The notes beneath the pieces are model-generated. The model did not search any database. It saw nothing but the letters and a program-made list of their open reading frames with translations, and was not told where the DNA came from. From positions 8,960,424-9,024,423 of the forward strand of contig NC_081334.1 in NCBI RefSeq assembly GCF_022539665.2: a DNA stretch of 64,000 nt, given 5' to 3'. Origin of the DNA: Daphnia carinata. Taxonomy: Eukaryota > Arthropoda > Branchiopoda > Diplostraca > Daphniidae. A program made the position numbers and the translations under genes. This document shows, piece by piece, positions 56,167 to 64,000 of the stretch (positions are counted from its first letter, which is position 1; every line of letters starts with the position of its first letter).

Positions 56167-56472
56167 TCAACGAATAGCAGTTAGAAGAATCGCCAGCAGA
56201 ATGTATGTATGAAAATTCCTGCAGCAAACGTACTCGTCGGGTCCGGGATCCTTTTTCCATGGAATTAGTACGTCATTCCAAGTACGGTGCACCTCCTGCC
56301 GGGCTTCAGTTTCGGCTTGGGTGATCTCAGTGTAGAAACCGGAGCTGTGGGGAGTCGGGCGATAAACGTCCTCTTTAGACTCAAACCACCAGAAGAGTCG
56401 CGCATGTGAATAAGGCAACAGCAGACGATACTTGGCGTATCCGAGATATGTGCTACATGAAAGGGAAGACAT
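56167..56472 (-). CDS. Unrecognised ORF, 101 codons
   Basis: An open frame in the retroelement cluster with Trp/Tyr/Pro-rich composition (HARLFWWFESKED, PWKKDPGPDEYV) that looks more protein-like than chance frames nearby. No family is recognised and no splice partners were found. It may be a remnant of an inserted element or of a lost gene. Confidence 0.2.
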   Translation of the reverse strand: MSSLSCSTYLGYAKYRLLLPYSHARLFWWFESKEDVYRPTPHSSGFYTEITQAETEARQEVHRTWNDVLIPWKKDPGPDEYVCCRNFHTYILLAILLTAIR

Positions 56473-57409
56473 GTGAAAGGGAAAAAATCAATCAATTCTA
56501 ATCATTGTAAGACTGTTAAATAATGGTCGTTTATGTTTCCGCTTTTTATAATTGCATGGCAAAAACTCTGCTAGACCCTAAGGGTATACACACATTATTT
56601 AGCTAACTTTCGAAAAAGGAAAACCCAAAAGAACGGAAACAACTCCCTCCTTTTTTTTCTTTTCTCACTGTTCCTTCTGCAAGCGGCCTAAGCCAACTAC
56701 ATACCTCAGACATATTTTAGTTCTCGATCAGTAAAGATGTCAGCTCAAGGGAGCTACAATTAAGGGCAGTTTGGCCGTTCGCGATATTCTAGAGCCCACA
56801 GCTACTTGAAGCGAGAAGAGTTAGGAGAACTTCGTATACGTGACCGGTATCGTAACTATCGTGAAAAACCTAGGGTTTTTGGTGGTCATGTTCAAGTGCC
56901 TGGTGATAGGTCGCCACTGCGTTGAGGTGTTTGGGACATGGACCGGTTGGAGGAGGCGCCCAATGTTACGGTCGCCATAGTTTTTTCGATTGGGATCTTT
57001 CGAATCCCTCGGATGAGTCCCGCCAGGAAGCCGAGTGGGAGCGCGTAGGCCGGGAAGAGCGACACAACACAAAACATAGCGAAACATAAGAGGAACGAGT
57101 TGGGTTTTAGCGAGGACTGGTTAAAGGACGACGTATTGTTCGATAGGAAGTGTAACCGGCCTTGATTGCGGGTTCGGCTGGATCGCACCCCAGGTCTTCG
57201 ACGGATGAAGGGGGTTCGGCGGAAGGGGGTTCGGCGGAAACGAAGTACGTTCAAATGGCCGTCATAGTGTCGCAGTTTATCTGTGGCGAGCTTACGTCAT
57301 ATTAGCTAAAGCCGTTGACGGGAGAAGTATTCAAGGTTATTTCAAAGAGGTTTTCCTTTATCGTTAAGACCCCCGTTTCTCTCTTAGGCCCCCTTAACCC
57401 GGCGGCAAT
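56473..57409. other. Repeat-like DNA without an assigned gene
   Basis: A minus-strand frame at 56892-57254 has an Arg-rich start and a signal-like hydrophobic stretch (LLCFAMFCVVSLFPAYAL) but no recognised family. A short tandem repeat of gggggttcggcggaa type lies at about 57205-57240. The GC content is higher than the surroundings, as in the adjoining element DNA. Confidence 0.35.
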
Positions 57410-57913
57410 ATGCAGCGGCGGGTCACGGAGAAGAGGGAGATGAAGTCGGTAAATACTACCGAAGAGAGATTGGCTACGGCGCAACTTAAAATAATGGATG
57501 TGACTCCGCCGCTAGTAAATCTATATGCTCGCCTCTCTGCTCTCGGTGGGGGTGAGGTTGATGCAGAGATAAGATACTCTGTTGTAACTGCTTTGCAACA
57601 ATGGGGTCGGGCGTGTCTCCACGTAAAAAAACTGAAGAGATAGGCGGTTGTCACTGCGGTGAAGCCTAAATCCGAGTTCGTGCTTTCAGACCCGGAGATC
57701 TTTACACTTGGAAACGAGGGCCGCGAGCTCGTTTTCACGGAAATTTTTTTGACAACGATTCTAAAAAAGTTGCTTATGAAAGGAGGGCAAGGAAGACGCT
57801 ACCTTAGCTCAGCAAGACGGATTAGTGGCTGCGGCCAGGAAACCTACGCTGCAGCAGTCAAGACCGCGCACCAGATGGGTGGCGATGGATCGCACAGCTT
57901 TTGTACATTATAG
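57410..57913 (+). pseudogene. Two adjacent frames, possible gag-like remnant
   Basis: Frames at 57410-57643 and 57659-57913 read as one interrupted protein of Leu/Ala-rich helical type (LKIMDVTPPLVNLYARLSAL, VVTALQQWGRACLHVKKLKR). The style suggests a retroelement structural protein, but I recognise no defined domain. A stop at 57641-57643 separates the halves. Confidence 0.3.
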
Positions 57914-59619
57914 ATACGGGGACCGACGATGGGAGCAGCGCGTGGCAGTTGACGTGGGTGCGTTGGGCAAAGTGGGCGTGTTCGTGGTGGATTAAAAAGA
58001 GCTTTGGCACTAGTACGTCTTTCTCCCGATTCTAATCATTGTAATGTGTATATAGTCAGATGTTAAAGCAAATAAATACAAATATGTATAATGAACTTGG
58101 CTTGTATTTACTACACAAGATACAGTTACACATACGTGTTTCTCCCTAAACTCCCTGACGGGACCGTTGCGGGTCTTGTCTTTTATAGATAATATGAATG
58201 TCATTGATGCATGAAAGCACAGCTTTCGCAAGGTCCATCACATGATGATGGCATGTGCTGTTGAGGTCACCGCGGCGATACACGTAGAATGCGGCTGCCA
58301 TGCCTGACTGGCGGCGGAGAGAGTCTCAAAGGATGGATTCCTGATGATTATCAGTTAGTCTCACTAACATCTGAGACTAATTATCTGCATGATGTGCAAT
58401 GCAATGCAATGCAATGCAACTACATGTGTGCGTCAAAGATGGTCTTCGAGCGGACATTTGGACCGTTGGCCGGTTGGCCGGTTGGCCTGATTCAACGCCT
58501 AGGTGTTTTATTGAACTGGGCAAATTCGATGCTGAACCGCACCCAGATCATAGAGTATATGGGTTAATTTTTGAGTCAAAATCATGTCTTTTACGCTACT
58601 GGCTAAGAGATTTCATCAGTGAAAGCCATGTGTAAAACGATTTTCAACAAAAATATAATTACCCTGAGGTAAATTACGTCCATTCTTGATAACTCTAGTT
58701 GTGCGATCCTGTCGATTCCTTTCGCTCAGTCGCATTATCGAATCATATAACGTTTTTATATAGAGCAACACAAATAATACGAGTTTGCTTGAACTCGGGT
58801 TGGATTTTATCGGGAGGAGCACGAGTTCATTTGGAATGGTGGGTCTGCGTTCTAAATTCATCAAAAGATAGATTGTTTTTCTCCAAAGCACCTGACTTCA
58901 GAAAATCATGCGAATACATTGCTCTTTGACTGGGAAGCTGCTTTCGCTTATTGGGGCCTTCTATGCAATTCAGTCCTTCACCGCGGCGTTAAGAAATATC
59001 GCCATCGCATTTTTCGTGGCAACAGAACGTCGTTGCATATATAAAAAAGGCGAGGATACGAAGTCCGACGGTGTTTTCGTACATAAATAGCATTTGGTTG
59101 TTCGACGTGAACTTGTTTGCCGCTCCTTCGAATGCGCAATTGGCGTCATTTACTTCATGGAGGCCATAAAAAGAGGCTATGGCAAACAAGGATTTCGCTT
59201 TCAATTGGGGTGGGTTCTCGGGGTACGTTTTCCCACCTTGTTTGATTTTGATATGCCAAGAAAAAATTAGGGGCGAGCACAGTAGGGGAAAAGGGACCCT
59301 TCTTGAACAGTTTCGGTTTTATCCCATTATTTACCATTCTACTTACGTGAAATTTGGAAGATTTGTTTTAAATTAATTCACAACGTTTCTTCGAGATCCT
59401 ATATTTTTTTTAAGATGTCATTTAATTTTTCTAGAATTTACTTACGTACAGGTATCATTGAAAATTTGTTGTCTATGAACTTTTTAATCATTTGTGGATA
59501 CCATTCTAGTTTGAATGTATGTAACATCATGCTTTATAAGTGAATACAATAAGATTGTTTTACCTAGCATTAGCTCAGCATTGATATTTGCAAAGATTCT
59601 GTTGTTTACTTAGGATTAA
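57914..59619. other. No recognised gene; simple repeat
   Basis: Contains a run of four GCAAT units plus GCAAC (58396-58420). A stretch at 58090-58240 resembles terminal-repeat sequence of a retroelement but has no visible partner. Otherwise nothing is supported. Confidence 0.35.
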
Positions 59620-60699
59620 CTTCGCTCGCAAATGCTTGGCTCGCAAATTCGCTAATTGGCTTGCCTCTCACAGAGGCCCAAATCCTCACTAGGATCACGT
59701 GCACTCTTCCTCCCAATTTTAAGCCATTGCTTTTAGCATGGCAAAATTTGGAGACTAACAAGAAAACTCTGCGACTTCTTACTCCTCTTTTCAAAAACCA
59801 AGAAAAGGAATTCGATTGCTGATTCTGGAGCGACAAGACATATGTCTGATCAAGAGTGATGTTCCATCAACTACATACCGGTAAAAAAAAGGGCTTGGCC
59901 CGTTTCTGAATAGGCGAAGACTCTATACCTTTACAAGTTACTGGATACGGTGATATTCCCATTGTGTGTTGTGTAGACGGAAACTACAATCATGGGGTCC
60001 TTCAGGATGTTTTGCACATTCCAAAACTCGGTGTCAATCTATTTAGTAATAAGGCAGCCACTGATAATGGTTTCAGAGCTGTTTTCACATATTCCGAAGT
60101 TGAACTCATCAAGAATGGTGAAATTCGTTTAAAGGGAATGAGTAATGCAAATGACCTCTATGCTCTTTATCATCAGCTGCTATGGAAGGTCAATCACCCT
60201 TCAACCTCAAATGGAATCATTTTCAGAACTGGCAAAATCAACACCATAGTCAATACAGCTTTGGCATCGTTGTCTTGGTCAGGTTGCAGAATCTACAATA
60301 AAGAACAGTGTTCTCTGATCTCTTTAACCAATTTGTCCAAAGAGTAGAAGTTGAAATTGGGAATCATGTTATCTGTTTAGGTGGTGAAAACGTCGGAGAA
60401 TATGTCGGCAAGGAGTTTGGAATATGGTTCCTTAAAAATGGCAATTTTCATTAAAATGGCAAGCATCCTACTGTGCTGTCTATTTGCTTAACTGTGTGGC
60501 AACCAGAACGGTCGATTTCTCAGGCAAAAAGAGGCAAGAGCAGCAAGTACCAAAAGCAGTAAAATGTCATCATGTGGGCTATTGTGAAACACAAAAAGCC
60601 TTCAGGGACTGGGACCCTGTAAGCCGAAAAGTTTTTATTTCCAGAGACGTCGTCTTCAATCAAGCTGAGAAGAAACGCAGAGTTCAATCAACGAACTAA
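59620..60699 (+). pseudogene. Internally deleted Ty1/copia retroelement
   Basis: Three blocks occur in the element's order. Gag (about 59620-59820) shows CTLPPNFKPLLLAWQNLETN, typical of copia gag. The protease/pre-integrase junction (59964-60345) shows VLQDVLHIPKLGVNLFSNKA. The integrase C-terminal block (60484-60699) shows HHVGYCETQKAFRDWDP and RKVFISRDVVF. Stops and frameshifts separate them, and no reverse transcriptase is present, so most of pol has been lost. Confidence 0.8.
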
Positions 60700-60937
60700 A
60701 CATATTGACGGAAAGTTTCATTTTATCCGTGCTTTGCAAGAAGAGCAAATGGTCGACGTCAACACAGATGTGCAGCTGGTTGACAGAGGCCCTCCCCGGA
60801 CCAACATTTGTAAAGCTGAGAGAAGAGATCAATGTTGTTGCCTGGGCTTGAATGGGTGTATTGAAAGACAAGCAAGCAGAGGATTCTTTTAAAGGACGCA
60901 CTTACTCTTTTAGACTGTCGTCCGCATGATAGTCTGG

Positions 60938-60946
60938 TATATAAAG
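60938..60946 (+). promoter_or_regulatory. TATA-like box, possibly in a terminal repeat
   Basis: TATATAAAG follows the copia remnant in a stretch that could be its 3' terminal repeat. No matching 5' copy was located, so the assignment is tentative. Confidence 0.25.
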
Positions 60947-61039
60947 TGTCTGTATCCCGTCTCTATGTATAGTTGGAATAGAGGTATCACCACCCTGCAC
61001 TAGTTTTTCGCACTGCCTAATTGGTTAATTTCTACATCT

Positions 61040-61320
61040 TTCACAGATGCCACGAATGAGCGCTTCACTTTCCGACAAGAGGACTCCCGTGCCATCGACA
61101 TTAGGACTTCAGACCTTTTTTTTTTACTTGATAGTTGGGACTGTAAACGTCAAACGGACTCTCGATACAGGTAAACATTTATTTCTTTTATTTCTTTCAG
61201 CTGTAGTATTGCTAAGTAGGTAGGTATTTAATTAATGTAATTACTATAGTGATGTTTTTCTATGATGTATCGTTTTATGAATTGTAATATTTGTATTATA
61301 GAAAAAAAAGTATGAATAAA
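61040..61320 (+). repeat. Long-repeat family, copy A (direct)
   Basis: Shares with copies B and C the ordered blocks tttccgacaaga, actcccgtgcca, acattaggact, a T run, gggactgtaaacgtcaaacgg and ggactctcgatacaggt. It lacks the inner third of the unit. DNA downstream (to about 61640) is also shared with the DNA after copy C. Confidence 0.8.
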
Positions 61321-62089
61321 ACTATAAGAGTTTATGTGCTCATGCCAGAGGTAAGCCAATTAAATTTTTATTTATTTATATTTTCTAATCCTTTCTATTA
61401 TTCAAGGCACTAAGGTTTCTATTGATGTAGCAATAGAAACCATTGATGTTACTGATTGGTCATCCAAGACATTGTACGATATGGGAATGACCACTTAGTG
61501 TCGGTTATTAAGAAACATGGAAATAGAGGAAAAGGTAAGACCAAGGAAGAATTCCTGTGAATTATATTAAGGAATTATGAACATATACTTTTTTCATTTG
61601 CAGCACGAGCTCATAATTCATTGTTGATTCAAAGTCAACAACCACGCTTGTCTCGAGGTACCAATGTTCCTATCCAGGGAAAGGTAATGCTAACAGCAAT
61701 CCTTCAAATAATGTTATGAAATTAATGAATATATAATATTTCTATTAATAGCATGCAAATACATTCTTTAAAACCGTATGTGGTATCACTTGTCTAAGTG
61801 TTTGTAGTTTCTTTTTTGTTGTAATGGGAGATGATACGGCAAATCAAGTACCTTTTCGTCTGAATCTCTTCTGTCTATGCCATATGTGGCATTAACTTTT
61901 AACTTACCCCACTCGTGCCCAGTTGCAGCTTTCATTACAACACTATCTTGTTCTACATAGGATTTCAAGTGCTCAAGACATTCTTCCGAATTCACGTAAT
62001 TTTGTACTAATTTGAAAATAACACCTTGGTTAAACGCTATGGCCAAAAAGTAAATAACACAATTGCAAGTGGTGCTTAAGTAATATAGT
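61321..62089. other. DNA between repeat copies A and B
   Basis: Part of this (about 61590-61650, catttgcagcac... attcaaagtca) is repeated near 63735-63780 after copy C, so the repeated unit is larger than the terminal blocks. A minus-strand frame at 61786-62118 has no recognised family. Possible splice signals flank short frames, which hints at a decayed element gene. Confidence 0.4.
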
Positions 62090-62550
62090 TTTATTAATAC
62101 TTTTTTGGTATAATACAAATATTACAATTCATAAAACGATACATCATAGAAAACCTCACTAGTAATTACATTAATTAAATACCTACCTACTCGACAATAC
62201 TATAGGTGTAAGAAATAAAAGAAATTAATGTTTACCTGTATCGAGAGTCTATTCGTCGGTAGATCGGGAATCCGATTGAGGTTTACGTGCGAGTCCATTT
62301 GACGTTTACAGTCCCAACCATCAAGTAAAAAAAAAGGTCTAAAGTCCTAATGTCGATGGCACGGGAGTCGTCTTGTCGGAAAATGTAGCGCTCGTTGGGT
62401 TCAGCAACAATTTAATGTTGCGCCCAAACGTCGGGGACCAGTAGTTCAAACGTCGGGCTCCAGATGTCCAAGTGTCGGAAACCTGCAACCAAAAGTCGGA
62501 AACCCTGGAGTCCCTTTTGTAACTCGCCCAAAATAGTCCATGCCGTTTGC
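62090..62550 (-). repeat. Long-repeat family, copy B (inverted; left arm)
   Basis: The reverse complement matches copy C from the inner block gggcgagttacaaaa through ggactccagggtttccgac and on to the outer AT-rich end. It also matches copy A from tttccgacaaga outward. It forms the left inverted arm of the element at 62090-63370. Confidence 0.8.
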
Positions 62551-62928
62551 GAGGTTCTGAGAGGTCTTTCTTCCGTAAGAAAAGCTGCAGAAAAATTTCA
62601 GCTGAGCTCTTCCACTTTAGGATTCTATTGTAAAAAATACTCTTCATTTGGTTCTTTTCTCCCAGAGAAAATTAAACGTTAGCAACATGCCACACAAATA
62701 ATTCCTGCTATGCTAGAAGGAGAATTGGTAGAATATTTAATTTTAAATGTGCTCAAATCAATCATGCAATATCACCGACCGAAACAAAACTACTTGCACT
62801 TTCATGCGCAAAAACGAATGGTACAAGAACACCAGCAGAATTGTCGAAGCATGAAAAAACACCAGGAGATTGGCTTTCTAGATTTCTTAAAAGAAATAAA
62901 TCTTTATCCAACAGACAAGCCAAACTAG
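62551..62928 (+). pseudogene. Transposase helix-turn-helix remnant
   Basis: The frame beginning in the left arm contains LSSVRKAAEKFQLSSSTLGF, the pattern of psq/CENP-B-type DNA-binding domains in pogo-like transposases. A stop at about 62683 interrupts it. The frame at 62710-62928 follows on without a recognisable catalytic domain. Confidence 0.55.
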
Positions 62929-62999
62929 AACCGCCGAACATAATAAAGTAGTTGTGGACGCTTCTACGAAAAGTTGGGGAGTTTGATAGGAAAACACAA

Positions 63000-63370
63000 G
63001 TTCAAAGCGGCATGTACCCTTTTGGGCGAGTTACAAAAAGGACTCCAGGGTTTCCGACTTTTGTTGTAGGTTTCCGACACTTGAACCCGACGATAGGACA
63101 TTTGTCTACCAACGTTTGTACTACTGGTTCCCGATGTAACAACGAAATGTTGCCGAACCAAACCAGCGCAACTCTTTCCGACAAGAAAACTCCCGTGCCA
63201 CAGGCATTAGGACTTGAGACTTTTTTTTTATGACTGGAACTGTAAACGTCAAACGGCCTTGCATGTAAACAACAAATGGACTCTCGATCCTGGTGCGCAT
63301 TATATCTTTTTATTTCTTTCACCTGTAGTATCGCCACGTAGTTAAGTATTTAATTGATTTGATTACTATA
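63000..63370 (+). repeat. Long-repeat family, copy C (direct; right arm)
   Basis: Carries gggcgagttac, ggactccagggtttccgac, actactggttcccga, actcccgtgcca and ctgtaaacgtcaaacgg blocks in the same order as copy A and in the opposite orientation to copy B. A short insertion separates the last two blocks from the ctctcgatcc block relative to copy A. Confidence 0.8.
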
Positions 63371-64000
63371 CTTTGTATAATACTTAATATACTTTTATAA
63401 GTGACGACCAACGCAACTAGTGAGGGCTACTTTTAACATAGAACTGGCACTGGATGGCGTAGTTATGGTATATAAGGATGTCCTCAGCCTGTCTACACTC
63501 ACTCTCGCGAGAAGCTGTACCGAATGACGAACTCGGATAATGCTATCCTTTTCCAAACTGTTATACAAGTGTTTCTAGTGAAAAGCATTTAAGTAAGAAT
63601 ATACTGTGTGCTTTGGATCTTCGCTGTCTGAACTGAACTACTATTATATGGAAAATTACTTGCTACGATAAAAAGACCATGGGTACTTGTATTAAAGAAA
63701 AAATTATTTAAGCAAGTAATGAACGTATCCGTTTATCATTTGCAGCACAAACTTATAATTCTATTATTGACTCAAAGTCACGATCAATCGATTATTCTGG
63801 ATTTGTTAAAAGGCTTAAAATCACGGTTCAACATGAGCAAAAACAATACTAGGTTAAATTTTAGCAGTGCAAAAGCTAAAATGTCTAAAGGTAACTTCAC
63901 CGAAAGGAGCCCCTCAAACGACTAGTTGTCGCCCCCGAACTCCAGGTCTTTGCTGTCTCCGTGCTCGCTGAATAAAATAGTTTTCAGTTTGGAGTATTGC
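63371..64000. other. Possible solo terminal repeat and right edge of window
   Basis: The match between copies A and C breaks at about 63390 and resumes at about 63700. The intervening DNA is promoter-like, with TATATAAGG at 63469-63477. This could be a solo long terminal repeat inserted in copy C. AATAAA occurs near 63973. Nothing else is recognised. Confidence 0.35.
63469..63477 (+). promoter_or_regulatory. TATA-like box in the possible solo LTR
   Basis: TATATAAGG is followed about 25 bp later by a pyrimidine/ACTC-rich stretch (tctacactcactctcgcgag) that resembles an initiator region. There is no transcript evidence. Confidence 0.3.

Larger units (their letters stand above)
62090..63370 (+). 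mobile_element. DNA element with long inverted arms and helix-turn-helix remnant
   Basis: Copies B (62090-62550) and C (63000-63370) face each other as long imperfect inverted repeats around about 450 bp. That core carries a plus-strand frame with a psq-type helix-turn-helix. Arms of this size around a partial transposase indicate an internally deleted DNA transposon. Outer boundaries are approximate, and no target duplication was identified. Confidence 0.6.

Noticed and set aside
58396-58420. GCAAT pentamer run as a possible CRISPR-like or regulatory array
   Set aside because: Only five short units without spacers; a plain microsatellite in a eukaryotic intergenic region.

Overview
The window looks like a gene-dense piece of a small-intron arthropod genome. 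Most introns are about 50-300 bp with GT-AG borders, the intergenic DNA is AT-rich, and a nucleolar phosphoprotein gene has the two C-terminal forms known from Drosophila. A branchiopod crustacean such as Daphnia would fit. This is an inference from gene style, not from a species marker.

Region 1 (1-24.6 kb, minus strand). The window opens inside the 5' part of an anillin (scraps-type) gene, which runs off the left edge. Next comes a complete gene for the catalytic subunit of cAMP-dependent protein kinase (PKA-C). Its exons were joined by hand into a 351 or 353 residue protein, because two alternative last exons (4452-4583 and 3929-4054) can each complete the reading frame. Upstream lie several exons that end in the same splice phase as the MGNAA first exon: a 7-codon exon at 10.1 kb, a three-exon leader of about 199 residues at 12.1-14.7 kb, and a 15-codon exon at 22.5 kb. 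They suggest a multi-promoter PKA-C locus with alternative N-termini, unless they belong to a separate gene.

Region 2 (24.6-46.9 kb). A 37-exon unconventional myosin on the minus strand (motor, IQ motifs, two MyTH4-FERM tandems, no SH3 seen; class XXII-like) joins in frame to 2151 residues. It faces away from a plus-strand Nopp140/NOLC1 gene with alternative RGG and SRP40-type C-termini. A minus-strand TAF3 gene follows (histone fold, long charged linker, PHD finger; 974 residues). These proteins serve separate housekeeping jobs: cytokinesis, cAMP signalling, actin transport, nucleolar assembly and Pol II initiation. I see no operon-like link between them.

Region 3 (46.9-64 kb) is repeat territory with no convincing host gene. 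It holds a 439-bp hAT-like MITE with 13-bp inverted ends and an exact 8-bp target duplication, a broken pogo/Tigger-type transposase, internally deleted Ty3/gypsy and Ty1/copia elements, and a family of long repeats. Four copies of that family were found, two of them forming the long inverted ends of an element with a helix-turn-helix remnant. Exon borders were read by eye from splice signals, codon phase and family resemblance; none has been checked against RNA.
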